A stretch of DNA of 64,000 nt from Streptomyces toxytricini (lineage in GTDB: Bacteria > Actinomycetota > Actinomycetes > Streptomycetales > Streptomycetaceae), in assembly GCF_014649915.1 (NCBI RefSeq), contig NZ_BMTY01000002.1:1-64000 (forward strand), written 5' to 3'. Shown here one piece after another: positions 36,235-44,361 of this stretch (the first letter of the stretch is position 1; each line of letters starts with the position of its first letter). The notes under the pieces were generated by a model. That model did not search any database. It saw nothing but the letters and a program-made list of their open reading frames with translations, and was not told the DNA's origin. The position numbers were made by a program, and so were the translations under genes.

Positions 36235-38071
36235 CCATGCCGGCGAGGACCAGCGGCAGCCGGGCCGCCCCGCCCTCCGCCACCTTCAGCGGGACGCCCC
36301 AGTCCTGCTGGTGCACGTGGCAGGCGGGGTACTCGTTCGCCGGGTCGTCGTCGCAGGACGCCGCCATCGCCGACACGTGCAGCACGCCCCCGGCGACCTC
36401 CGGGTTCAGGGCCAGCTCGCGGAACAGGTCCGTCCCCGCGCCCTCGCCCGACAGCAGCAGCTCCGGCGGGGTCGAGGACACCAGCAGCCGGGTCGACGGC
36501 CCGTACCGGGTGTCGAGCTTCTGCCCGCTCGGCGCCTGGAAGACGACGTCCAGCCGCAGCGTGCCCGGCGCGACCTCGGTCGCCGCCCGCTGAGTCCGGT
36601 GCGCGACCGCCTCCACGCGCACGGCCTCCTCCGGCAGGCGCAGCCGCGTCAGCCGGTGCCGGGCCGACTCCACGACCACGATGTCCTCGCCTGCGAGCAC
36701 CGCGCCGCTGGGCTCGCGCAGGTCGGTCGCGAGCGTGGTGACCTGGCCGGTCGCCGGGTCGAAGCGGCGCAGCGCGTGGTTGTACGTGTCGCACACGGCG
36801 ACCGACCCGTCGGGCAGGGCCGTCACGCCGAGGGGGTGCTGGAGCAGGGCCTGCGCGGCGTCGCCGTCGCGGTGGCCGAAGTCGAACAGGCCGGTGCCGA
36901 CCGCGGTCCGCAGCACGTACCCGTCGCCGTCCTCGGCGCGCTCGACGTAGCGGAGGGCGCTGTTCTCGGAGTCGGCCACCCACAGCCGGTCCCCCGCCGC
37001 GGCCAGGCCCGACGGCTGCGCGAGCCAGGCCTCGGCGGCCGGGCCGTCGAGGAGCCCCTCGCTGGTCGTGCCCGCGGCGACGGCCACGGTCCCGGCGGCC
37101 GGGTCCCACGTCCACAGCTGGTGGACGCCCGCCATCGCGATCCACACCCGGTCCTGCCACCAGGCCACGTCCCACGGCGAGGACAGGTCCACCTCCAGGG
37201 CCGGGCCGGAGCTGGGCGAGCCCTGCCACCACTGGCGGCCGGTGCCGGCGACGGTCTCCACGGCCCCGGTGGCCGGGTCGTACGTGCGCAGCGCGTGGTT
37301 GACGGTGTCGGCGACGACGACCCTCCCGTCGGGCAGCAGCGCCAGGCCCTGCGGCTCGCTGAAGGCGTCCGGCCCGAAGCCGCGCTCGCCGCTGCCGATG
37401 CGCCGGACGACGGTCTCGCCGTCCGGGGCCAGCTCGACGAGCCGGTGCCGCGTCGAGTCGGACACCAGCAGGTTCCCCGACGGCAGCACGAGCGCCTTCC
37501 CGGGGAACCGCAGGTCGCCCGCGACCGGCTCGGGCGCCACGTACGGGCCGTCCCCGCGCCGCAGCGTGCCCTTGGCGGCGTGCTCGGCCTCCAGCTCCTC
37601 TACGAGCCGCTCGATGGCGTGCGCATGCCCCTCGCCGGCGTGCTGGGCGACGATGTACCCCTCGGGGTCGATCACGACGAGCGTGGGCCAGGCCCGCACG
37701 GCGTACTGCTTCCAGGTGGCGAGCTCGGGGTCGTCGAGGACGGGGTGGTGCACCTCGTACCGCTCGACGGCATCGACGACGGCGGCGTGCTCGGCCTCGT
37801 GCACGAACTTCGGCGAGTGCACCCCGATGACGACGACGGTGTCGCGGTGCTTCTCCTCCAGCTCGCGCAGCTCGTCGAGGACGTGGAGGCAGTTGATGCA
37901 GCAAAACGTCCAAAAATCAACAACAACGCACTTACCTCGCAGGTCGGCGAGGGTCAGCTCTTTGCCGCCGGTGTTCAGCCAGCCCCCCTTGCCGATCAGC
38001 TCAGGAGCACGGACACGGGCACGCTTGCGGGGTGCGGGCGCGGGGGTGGGCGCCGGGGCAGCATCGTTCAT
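36209..38071 (-). CDS. Thioredoxin-like NHL-repeat protein; integration target of the adjacent element
   Basis: 620 residues. Thioredoxin-like domain (about 25-165) with the redox pair in VVDFWTFCCINCLHVLDE (C58-I-N-C61) and cis-Pro (RAWPTLVVI), then six NHL propeller blades (GLALLPDGRVVVADTVNHALRTYD and similar) and a small C-terminal domain. No signal peptide. The gene is hybrid. Up to codon 53 it is supplied by the element integrated at 37911; the original 5' end is stranded at 42365-42517 with about 15 residue differences or gaps. The frame is intact, so function is probably kept. The C-terminal codons lie in the minisatellite. Confidence 0.9.
   Translation of the reverse strand: MNDAAPAPTPAPAPRKRARVRAPELIGKGGWLNTGGKELTLADLRGKCVVVDFWTFCCINCLHVLDELRELEEKHRDTVVVIGVHSPKFVHEAEHAAVVDAVERYEVHHPVLDDPELATWKQYAVRAWPTLVVIDPEGYIVAQHAGEGHAHAIERLVEELEAEHAAKGTLRRGDGPYVAPEPVAGDLRFPGKALVLPSGNLLVSDSTRHRLVELAPDGETVVRRIGSGERGFGPDAFSEPQGLALLPDGRVVVADTVNHALRTYDPATGAVETVAGTGRQWWQGSPSSGPALEVDLSSPWDVAWWQDRVWIAMAGVHQLWTWDPAAGTVAVAAGTTSEGLLDGPAAEAWLAQPSGLAAAGDRLWVADSENSALRYVERAEDGDGYVLRTAVGTGLFDFGHRDGDAAQALLQHPLGVTALPDGSVAVCDTYNHALRRFDPATGQVTTLATDLREPSGAVLAGEDIVVVESARHRLTRLRLPEEAVRVEAVAHRTQRAATEVAPGTLRLDVVFQAPSGQKLDTRYGPSTRLLVSSTPPELLLSGEGAGTDLFRELALNPEVAGGVLHVSAMAASCDDDPANEYPACHVHQQDWGVPLKVAEGGAARLPLVLAGMDDGAVAGA
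37911..37918. other. attL core
   Basis: CAAAAATC in codons 51-54 of the target gene. The same short motif (CAAAAGTC) marks the right junction. The crossover lies within CAAAA; the wider att site cannot be delimited by eye. Confidence 0.7.
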
Positions 38072-38128
38072 CCTTCAAGCTTGCCATCCGCGCGTGAACG
38101 CAGGATCACGCCCGTACGAAGCGGCTGC

Positions 38129-38359
38129 TCAGGGCACACGCTCCACCACGGCGACCTCCGAGAACTCTCGGAGGAAGGTCATGTGGCCGGTCCGGCCAGT
38201 GTGCTGGATGCACATGTCGGTGCAGACGTCCGCGTTCCCGGTCGGCTCGGCAGTCCACTGGCAGTCCGGGTTCAGGCACCGCGCCGTGGCCGTCGTCTCC
38301 GCCGAGGGGTGGCGGTGCATGACATAGCTGACGTACCGGAGCACGGCTTTCACGGTCAT
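38129..38359 (-). CDS. Small Cys/His-rich protein (DUF7848-like), element-borne
   Basis: 76 residues: MTVKAVLRYVSYVMHRHPSAETTATARCLNPDCQ.., then CTDMCIQHTGRTGHMTFLREF. Four Cys and three nearby His in zinc-ribbon-like spacing (CLNPDC; CTDMCIQHTGRTGH). It resembles small Streptomyces island proteins I associate with DUF7848. ATG 38359 overlaps the stop of the upstream 66-residue gene. Confidence 0.7.
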   Translation of the reverse strand: MTVKAVLRYVSYVMHRHPSAETTATARCLNPDCQWTAEPTGNADVCTDMCIQHTGRTGHMTFLREFSEVAVVERVP

Positions 38360-38556
38360 GCCGCTTCCTTGGGGTGTGGGTGGTTCCGAAGCTCCACGTT
38401 GCAATCGCTGACCGTGGAGTGGTCGCCCTGGAGACGGGCTTCCCGGCGCTGTGCGGCCAGAGCGGCGCAGACCCCGCAGCCGACCACCGGTACGGGCTCC
38501 GGGTCTGTTCGCAACGGCAGCTCTACCGGGCATTGCGCATACGTGATCGCCTTCAC
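38356..38556 (-). CDS. Small element-borne hypothetical protein (66 aa)
   Basis: MKAITYAQCPVELPL.. then VVGCGVCAALAAQRREARLQGDHSTVSDCNVELRNHP. A GC.VC pair followed by a charged helix and DCNVE(I/L)RNHP recurs in Streptomyces genomic islands. Translationally coupled to the next gene (ATGA). Function unknown. Confidence 0.7.
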   Translation of the reverse strand: MKAITYAQCPVELPLRTDPEPVPVVGCGVCAALAAQRREARLQGDHSTVSDCNVELRNHPHPKEAA

Positions 38557-38645
38557 GGCCCAGCTCCTCGTGTCGTCCGTGTAGCGACCACGCTACGAAC
38601 GCCGGAGCTGCAACTCCCGGGAGATTGCACGAGGTTGCACTGCCG

Positions 38646-39494
38646 TCACCTGAGCGACTGAATGGCGCTTGTGATCAGCGCGCGGGCCTTCACTCCGTAG
38701 ACGGCCATGTCGGCCAGTTCGGTGAAGGTGTCCGCGTATGCGGCAACCTCGCTCGGCTGGGTCAGCGTGAGGTAGCCGGAGACCAGCTCAACGTTGACCT
38801 GTCCGGTCTCGAAGATCCAGAACCCTTCCACCGGCATCCGGGACCGATCGGTCCGGGTGGGCACGACACCCAAGCTGACGCTGGGCAGGGAGCCGACGGT
38901 GAGGAGGTGGCTGAGCTGTTCCTCCTGCACGTCCGTCCCACCGAGCCCGTTCCGCAAGACCGATTCCTCAACCAGGAACGCAAACCGCCGGTCGCCCTCG
39001 TGGAGGACGCGCTGACGCTCCATGCGCACGGCCACGGCATCGGCCACGTCGTCCACCTCCACGCGCCTGCGCTGGACGGCCCGCAAGACCGCTTCGGTGT
39101 ATCCGTAGGTCTGGATCAGGCCCGGGACGAACCACGAGGAGTAGGAACGAAACCGGCGGGTGCGCTCGAAGAGTGGGAGGCGGGCTTCCTGGGCCTGCTT
39201 GAGGCCGGCGCGCTCCATGCGCCGCCAGCCGATCCACATGTCCTCGACGGTCCGCAGCGAGGCGATCAGATCGTCCGTCTGTCCCTCGACACCGCACGCC
39301 TTGCACCACGCCCGGATGTCGTCGGCGGACGGGGGCGTGCGGGCGTTCATGATCCGCGAGGACTTCGACGGGTGCCATCCGCACAGCCGGGCGAGATCGC
39401 GCCCGTTCAGCCCGGCGTCCCGGCAGATCTCAGCGAGTCGGTTCGCCAGAGCCTGGCGGGCTTGCTGGGCACTCGAAGAGGGAGAGATAGCCAT
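38646..39494 (-). CDS. XRE-family regulator with DUF5753, element-borne
   Basis: 282 residues: helix-turn-helix about 15-70 (ALANRLAEICRDAGLNGRDLARLCGWHPSKSSRIMNARTPPS) and DUF5753 about 110-280 (FRSYSSWFVPGLIQTYGYTEAVLR; FAFLVEESVLRNGLGG). Same class as the chromosomal regulator at 27328 but only distantly similar. It follows the DUF6879 gene by 12 bp, a pairing seen often in Streptomyces; may control the element. Confidence 0.92.
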   Translation of the reverse strand: MAISPSSSAQQARQALANRLAEICRDAGLNGRDLARLCGWHPSKSSRIMNARTPPSADDIRAWCKACGVEGQTDDLIASLRTVEDMWIGWRRMERAGLKQAQEARLPLFERTRRFRSYSSWFVPGLIQTYGYTEAVLRAVQRRRVEVDDVADAVAVRMERQRVLHEGDRRFAFLVEESVLRNGLGGTDVQEEQLSHLLTVGSLPSVSLGVVPTRTDRSRMPVEGFWIFETGQVNVELVSGYLTLTQPSEVAAYADTFTELADMAVYGVKARALITSAIQSLR

Positions 39495-39506
39495 GATCGT
39501 GACCGG

Positions 39507-40025
39507 TCAGCGCGGCTTGTACTCCCCATGGGGAATGGCCCGCTGCCACACCGCCTCAAAGGCCGTGGTGCACAGGCTCACCTTCGTGGGGTCGTCGGTG
39601 TACTCGCGGCCGTCCTCGTCCAACTGCCCGTCCCCGGTGAAGTGGTGGAAGAGTGCCTGCGTACCGTCGAAAACCCAGAAGTCCGTACCTGGCAAGGCCA
39701 GGTCCGTCGTCTGACGTCGGGGCATCCACCGGACCAGCTCGCCCGCAGCGAGGTTCGTGAACGTGCAGTCGTACTCGTACCGGACGTAGTCGCTGATCGG
39801 CTCGGACACGATCCGAAGCCGCCGGACCACGACCCCCCGGGCGGTTGCCTCTCTCACCGCGTCGTGCCAGCCGCCCCACCACGAGGACCGGTCGGCGGGG
39901 TCAAGCCGCTTCCCCTGCTGCCACGCGATGAACTCGGGGTCATCGAGCATGTAGCTGTCACGCAACTCAAGGTGCACCGCTGAGTGCTGTGCTCGTGCCA
40001 GTGCATGACGGGCGGGTGGCTGCAC
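39507..40025 (-). CDS. DUF6879 family protein, element-borne
   Basis: 172 residues: ELRDSYMLDDPEFIAWQQGKRL, RRLRIVSEPISDYVRYEYDCTFTNLAAGELVRWMPRR and DFWVFDGTQALFHHFTGDGQ, the DUF6879 pattern. These proteins accompany DUF5753 regulators; biochemical role unknown. 10 bp after the 80-residue gene, so one transcript 40278 to 38129 is likely. Confidence 0.88.
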   Translation of the reverse strand: MQPPARHALARAQHSAVHLELRDSYMLDDPEFIAWQQGKRLDPADRSSWWGGWHDAVREATARGVVVRRLRIVSEPISDYVRYEYDCTFTNLAAGELVRWMPRRQTTDLALPGTDFWVFDGTQALFHHFTGDGQLDEDGREYTDDPTKVSLCTTAFEAVWQRAIPHGEYKPR

Positions 40026-40035
40026 GGCCTGCCTC

Positions 40036-40278
40036 TCAGTTGTCGTCCGGGCGCGGGATGTACTTCAGCATCACCGCGGGAAGCCGGATGATCGTCTCGT
40101 GGTCCGGAACGTCCGTGGAGTGACCCTGGATCGAACCGATCTCCTGGCACGCCTTCACCTCGTCCTTCGTCGCCTTGTACGACTGAATCAGAAGGTCGCC
40201 GGTCTCCTCGTGGAGCCAGATCGTCGGAGACTCGTCAGTCGGCGTGTTCGGGATGATGCCGAGGAACTTTAGGGTCAT
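40036..40278 (-). CDS. Small hypothetical protein (80 aa), first gene of element operon
   Basis: MTLKFLGIIPNTPTDESPTIWLHEETGDLLIQSYKATKDEVKACQEIG.. ending IIRLPAVMLKYIPRPDDN. Hydrophilic, no motif I can name. In Streptomyces such proteins precede DUF6879 genes. ATG 40278; longer frames upstream run through non-coding-looking sequence. Confidence 0.7.
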   Translation of the reverse strand: MTLKFLGIIPNTPTDESPTIWLHEETGDLLIQSYKATKDEVKACQEIGSIQGHSTDVPDHETIIRLPAVMLKYIPRPDDN

Positions 40279-40747
40279 GGTCGCTCCCGCCGTCGAGTGG
40301 GTTGCACCAGCGTGCACGAGCCTCACCCTTGCGGCTGAGCTGCGCAAGCGGGCCTTCAGACAAGGTGGTTGAACTGACTCGGGATGCAAGAAGGCCTCCG
40401 ACCCGCCGCCCTGGTGAGGGTGACGAGCGCGGGGGCTCAGGGACGTTGAAGGCCCGCCGGGCGGTTTCACAGGGCCTTCAGCGGCCCTAGAGGGCGTTAA
40501 CCGGGGTCGTTCACGAACCTTTCGTGGCACGTGTTCCCCAGGCCAAGGCGCATACGGCCCCAAAAAAATGCGTCACACCCAGGGCGCGTTTTTCGAGCTG
40601 GGGCCGGGGCCGCCGCGAGGGCTTCGCCTGAACTTTGCACATCCCGAGTGACGAAGTGACGGAATGACGATTACTTCTGATCCACTCATAGAAGCAACAA
40701 CACTTCTATAAGGGGTAACCGGGCGAGAGCGTCAGTCCGTCACTTCG
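40279..40747. other. Gene-free part of the element, AT-rich with inverted repeats
   Basis: 469 bp between the divergent ends of the element operon and the integrase 3' end. The right half is the most AT-rich stretch of the neighbourhood and contains a small hairpin (ATAGAAG/CTTCTAT, about 40688-40709) nested in a larger inverted repeat. It may hold the operon promoter and remains of a replication or control region. Confidence 0.5.
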
Positions 40748-40751
40748 TCAC
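40648..40751. repeat. 15-bp inverted repeat enclosing an AT-rich hairpin
   Basis: GTGACGAAGTGACGG (40648-40662) is the exact reverse complement of CCGTCACTTCGTCAC (40737-40751). The right arm covers the stop codon of the recombinase gene. It may act as terminator or as a protein-binding site. Confidence 0.75.
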
Positions 40752-42322
40752 GCCGGCGCGCTGCCGACGGGTGCTGCGGCGGTGTCGGTTTCCGCCAGCC
40801 TCGCCCAATGGATCTCAATGCGTTGCTCGGGGATGATCCGCTGGCCGCGCACTCCCTTGCTCACCTCAACCCGGTCTATGGCGAGCGACAACCGACTGCG
40901 CCGGTCTTCGTTCGTCGCATCAGCCCATGCCTCACGCAAGGTGAGGCCGTCGAGCATCGGTGACACGTCCACGGACGGCATGGGGAGCTTGTACAGATCG
41001 GCGCGAAGCCCCTCGATGCGCCCCCTCAGGCGCTCTGAAAGCCGGTTGTAGCGCTCCACGGCTGCGGCGCCGCTGAACTCGCCACGCACATAGCGTGCGT
41101 CCTCCAGATCAGCCAGGCGGGCTTCCTCGTCCTGGATCTCCGCAGTGAGGGCATCACGTTTCGCGAAGGTCTCCGGATCCACACGATGCACCCAGCGATC
41201 TGCGATCGCGACAAGCAGCGGGTCGTCCGGTTCGAGCGCCGGGAGCTTGGTGAGGAACTGTTCCGTCACGTACTGGTCAACCGCCTCAGCCAACGCCGAC
41301 GCTCCGATGCACTGGTTGCCCGCGCGGCGGGCCATGCACTGATAGCTCCCGCCCACTCGGTGCATACGGCGACCACATCCGGGAACCGCGCAGAAGACGA
41401 GTCCCGTGAGCAGGGCCGTTCCCTCGGGCTTCGGCCGCCGCTTTCCTGCGTGCACGAACGTTCTGGATTCCAGCGTGCGGATGATCTGTTCCCGCTCTCC
41501 GACCGTGATGATCCCCTCGCCGATCTCGACGGTGTCCAGCGTCTCGGGATCGCGGTACGGGAAGACCCTGCCGGTGTACTTCCGCTCGCCGTCATCCGTC
41601 TCGACGCTCTCGGTCTCAGGCATCAGGCCGGCGAACGCTGGGGAGCGCAGGAGCTGCATGATGCTGGCCGCGTTCCACTGACCACCCCTGGGCGACAGGA
41701 TCTCGTACTCGTTGAGGAGTCGGGCGATCTTGACCAACGATGTCCCGGCGAGTGCTTCATCCGCGATCAGGCGAGCGTAGACGACGTGCTCCGAGTCGTG
41801 GACCAGTTTCTTGGTCTGCGCGTCGATGAGCAATCCGTACGGGGGCTGTCCGCCGATCCACTGCCCTTTGCTGCGGAGATAGCGCTTCGCATGACCTACA
41901 CGCGTGCCGAGGTTCTTCGACTCGGACCGGGCGAGTTCAGCCAGCATCGCGACGACCATGCGCGCCGAGTCGTTCGAAGTATCGAGACCGTCCAGGACTG
42001 AGACGAGGCGACCGCCGGCCTTCTCGATGTCGTCCAGCACCTTGCCCACCTGGCCAATGCCCTTGCGGGACAGGCGGTCCAGTTTCCAGACGATCAGCGT
42101 GCCGACGACACCCGCCGTCACAGCCGCCAACGCGGCGTCGAAGCCCTTGCGCTCAACGGTCTTGTAGCCGGAGCGCCCTCTGTCTATGTGGACCTTGCGG
42201 ACGGTCAGTCCGTTGCGTTCGGCCCAGGCACGGCAGTCGGCTTCCTGCCGTTCGATTGCGGTCTTGCCGTCCCGGTCGAGGGACAGGCGGAGGTAGAGAT
42301 CACAGATCGTGTCTTGGTGCAC
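40748..42322 (-). CDS. Large serine recombinase (integrase)
   Basis: 524 residues. Resolvase catalytic domain about 5-150 with nucleophile Ser14 (LYLRLSLDRDG) and the active-site Arg pair in WKLDRLSRKG; recombinase domain about 165-290 (PYGLLIDAQ; ILSPRGGQWNAASIMQLLRSPAFAGL); zinc ribbon (FCAVPGCGRRMHR...YQCMARRAGNQC); coiled-coil and C-terminal part to the end. No disruption, so probably active. GTG 42322 lies only about 45 bp from attR, so its promoter must be at or across the junction. No excisionase (RDF) gene is recognised. Confidence 0.95.
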   Translation of the reverse strand: MHQDTICDLYLRLSLDRDGKTAIERQEADCRAWAERNGLTVRKVHIDRGRSGYKTVERKGFDAALAAVTAGVVGTLIVWKLDRLSRKGIGQVGKVLDDIEKAGGRLVSVLDGLDTSNDSARMVVAMLAELARSESKNLGTRVGHAKRYLRSKGQWIGGQPPYGLLIDAQTKKLVHDSEHVVYARLIADEALAGTSLVKIARLLNEYEILSPRGGQWNAASIMQLLRSPAFAGLMPETESVETDDGERKYTGRVFPYRDPETLDTVEIGEGIITVGEREQIIRTLESRTFVHAGKRRPKPEGTALLTGLVFCAVPGCGRRMHRVGGSYQCMARRAGNQCIGASALAEAVDQYVTEQFLTKLPALEPDDPLLVAIADRWVHRVDPETFAKRDALTAEIQDEEARLADLEDARYVRGEFSGAAAVERYNRLSERLRGRIEGLRADLYKLPMPSVDVSPMLDGLTLREAWADATNEDRRSRLSLAIDRVEVSKGVRGQRIIPEQRIEIHWARLAETDTAAAPVGSAPA

Positions 42323-42364
42323 ACATTCAGTGTGGCGAAGAGATCGGTGCTCTGTTGTCTATTT

Positions 42365-42517
42365 TCAAAAGTCGAGAATCACAACGCGTCCGCGCAGGTC
42401 GGCGAGGGTGAGCTCCTTGCCTCCGGTGTTGCGCCAGCCCCCCTTCCCGACCAGCTCGGGGGCACGGAGGCGGGCACGGCGGGGCGCGGGGGTGGGCGCC
42501 GGGGCGGCATCGTTCAT
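42365..42517 (-). pseudogene. Stranded original 5' end of the thioredoxin/NHL gene
   Basis: Reads MNDAAPAPTPAPRR.. then GGKELTLADLRGRVVILDF and stops at the junction (TTT TGA). It is about 80 percent alike to codons 1-53 of the gene at 38071, and similarity continues about 45 bp upstream of the ATG. It shows where the host gene was cut. Confidence 0.9.
42366..42373. other. attR core
   Basis: CAAAAGTC at the right junction, matching CAAAAATC at 37911-37918. Confidence 0.7.
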
Positions 42518-42577
42518 CCTTCAAGCTTGCCATCCGCGTGTGAACGGCGGATCAACGCGCGCGCCCCGCTCCCCGGC

Positions 42578-43384
42578 TCAGGCCTTCAGGAAGGTCCGGA
42601 GGGAGTGGACGAGGGCTGTGGTGAAGGCGGTGCGGGTGGGGGTGGGGAGGCGGTCGAGGGAGAGGTAGGGGTTGAGGTCTTCCAGTTCGACCAGGAGGAG
42701 GCCGCCCTCGGGGGTGCGGCAGGCGTCCACGCGCTGGATGCCGTGGTCGAGGGTGTTCCACTCGATGAAGGTGCGGGCGAAGGCCAGGTCCGCGGGGGTC
42801 GGGTCGTAGGGGGTGAGCTCCCAGCGGCGGTCCGGGTCGGGGGCGTGGAGGGCGTACTGGAACGTGTCGTCCACGAAGTAGAAGGAGACCTCGTACGCGA
42901 AGTCGATGCGGGGCTGGATCAGGTGCGTGCCGGGCGGGGTGGCGGGCGTGGGGGTGTAGAGCAGGCCTATCGAGTCCGCGCCCTCCTTCGGCTTGACCGC
43001 GTATTCCGCGGCTGCGGGCAGGAGGTGCAGGTCGGCCGGGTCGTCGATCGTCGGGATGACCGGGAGGCCCGCTGCGGTCAGGTCCAGGAGGTACTGCTTG
43101 CCCGCCATGTCGCCGCGGCCCGTGAGCGGGTTGTAGACCCGGGTTCCGGTGGTGCGGGCCGCGGCGCGGAACGCGTCCCACTGCTCGCGGTGGTGGATCA
43201 CCGGGCCGCTGTTGCGGACGATCGCCGCGTCGAAGCCGTGGCCGAGGAGGGCCGCGGCGTCGTCGGGGTGGCACAGGGCCAGGTCGAAGTGCTCGCGCAG
43301 GCGGGAGGTGAGGTGGACGTCCTCGTCGCCGTAGCGGCGTCCGCGCGCCGGGTACGCCAGGTCTGTTACGTAGAGCAGGGCCAT
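42578..43384 (-). CDS. ATP-grasp domain protein
   Basis: 268 residues. Pre-ATP-grasp part with LLYVTDLAYPARGRRYGDEDVHL, RNSGPVIHHREQWDAF; ATP-grasp part with KQYLLDLTAAGLPVIPTI, AEYAVKPKEGADSIG (Lys-binding strand) and the metal-binding VELEDLNPYLSLD. It resembles RimK/glutathione synthetase-like ligases that join a carboxylate to an amine. Substrate unknown. ATG 43384. It is the host gene right of the element. Confidence 0.8.
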   Translation of the reverse strand: MALLYVTDLAYPARGRRYGDEDVHLTSRLREHFDLALCHPDDAAALLGHGFDAAIVRNSGPVIHHREQWDAFRAAARTTGTRVYNPLTGRGDMAGKQYLLDLTAAGLPVIPTIDDPADLHLLPAAAEYAVKPKEGADSIGLLYTPTPATPPGTHLIQPRIDFAYEVSFYFVDDTFQYALHAPDPDRRWELTPYDPTPADLAFARTFIEWNTLDHGIQRVDACRTPEGGLLLVELEDLNPYLSLDRLPTPTRTAFTTALVHSLRTFLKA

Positions 43385-43439
43385 GGCCCCAACCTAGTCC
43401 CCGGTCGGATCGGGGCTCCGGCCGCCGCCGCGGCCGCCT

Positions 43440-44213
43440 CTACAGGCGGCGGTCCTTCAGGGCCGGGAACTGGTCGCGGGTCTCCGCGACCTTCGCCGGG
43501 TCCAGGTCGACGTGGAGGACCGTCTCCTCCGGGCCCGCCTCGGCCAGGACCTCGCCCCACGGGTCCACCGCCAGGCTGTGGCCGGCCTGTTCGACGCCCG
43601 CGTGGGTGCCGGCCAGGGCGCAGGCCAGGACGTACGACTGGTCCTCCACGGCGCGGGCCCGGTTCAGCAGGGTCCAGTGGGCGCGGCGGCGGGCCGGCCA
43701 GCCCGCGGCGACGACCAGGGTCGTCGCCCCGGCGTCGACCAGGCCGCGGAAGAGCTCCGGGAAGCGCAGGTCGTAGCAGGTGGCGATGCCGAGGGTCTGC
43801 TCCGGCAGGGCCACGGTCGTCAGGGAGTCGCCGGCCGCCATCATCACGGCCTCGCCCTGGTCGAACCCGAAGCGGTGGATCTTGCGGTACGTGGCGGCCA
43901 GCTCGCCCGCCGGGGAGATCGTGAGGGCGGTGTTGTAGAGGGAGCCGTCGCCGGCGCGCTCGACGATCGAGCCGGCGTGCAGCCAGACGCCCGCGTCGGC
44001 CGCGGCCTTGGACACCGCCTCGAGGGTGGGGCCGTCGAGCGGCTCGGCCTCGGTCTCGAACAGCTCGTAGGCGAAGGCCCCGACGGTCCACAGCTCCGGC
44101 AGCACGACGAGGTCCGAGCCGGCCTGCTCCCGTACGAGTTCGGCCACGCGGGCCCGGCGGCGGGCCACCGACTCCCCGTCGGACACCGCGATTTGGATCA
44201 GCGAGGCGCGCAC
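43440..44213 (-). CDS. Carbon-nitrogen hydrolase (nitrilase superfamily)
   Basis: 257 residues with the catalytic Glu-Lys-Cys triad: VVLPELW (Glu), TYRKIHRFGF (Lys) and ATCYDLRFPELF (Cys). The pattern fits the omega-amidase/Nit2-type branch, which hydrolyses small amides. GTG 44213 (VRASLIQIAV) is chosen because other family members begin at that strand and GGTGG precedes it; a start at 44264 adds 17 residues. Confidence 0.92.
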   Translation of the reverse strand: MRASLIQIAVSDGESVARRRARVAELVREQAGSDLVVLPELWTVGAFAYELFETEAEPLDGPTLEAVSKAAADAGVWLHAGSIVERAGDGSLYNTALTISPAGELAATYRKIHRFGFDQGEAVMMAAGDSLTTVALPEQTLGIATCYDLRFPELFRGLVDAGATTLVVAAGWPARRRAHWTLLNRARAVEDQSYVLACALAGTHAGVEQAGHSLAVDPWGEVLAEAGPEETVLHVDLDPAKVAETRDQFPALKDRRL

Positions 44214-44361
44214 ACTACCACCGTTCTGGCGTTCAAGCCGCCGATTCGGGCCTACGATCGTCACACGAAAGCACTGCCGGGGTGCTCACCGGCAGCGTAG
44301 TTTGGGATTCAGTCCACCGCTTCCGGAAAATGCGCCGCCGAACAGCTCGCGAGGGGTCCCC

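Larger units (their letters stand above)
37911..42370. mobile_element. Small integrated element with serine integrase, inserted in a thioredoxin/NHL gene
   Basis: About 4.45 kb bounded by short repeats CAAAAnTC. It holds, left to right, a replacement 5' end and upstream region of the target gene, two small overlapping genes, an XRE/DUF5753 regulator, a DUF6879 gene, an 80-residue gene and a large serine recombinase whose start is next to the right junction. No transfer, structural or obvious replication gene is present, so it is a minimal or eroded element. Boundaries follow from the target gene being split with two diverged 5' ends. Confidence 0.85.

Noticed and set aside
40526..40540. GGCACGTGTTCCC as a parS site
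   Set aside because: Only CACGTG plus one weak arm matches; no palindrome.
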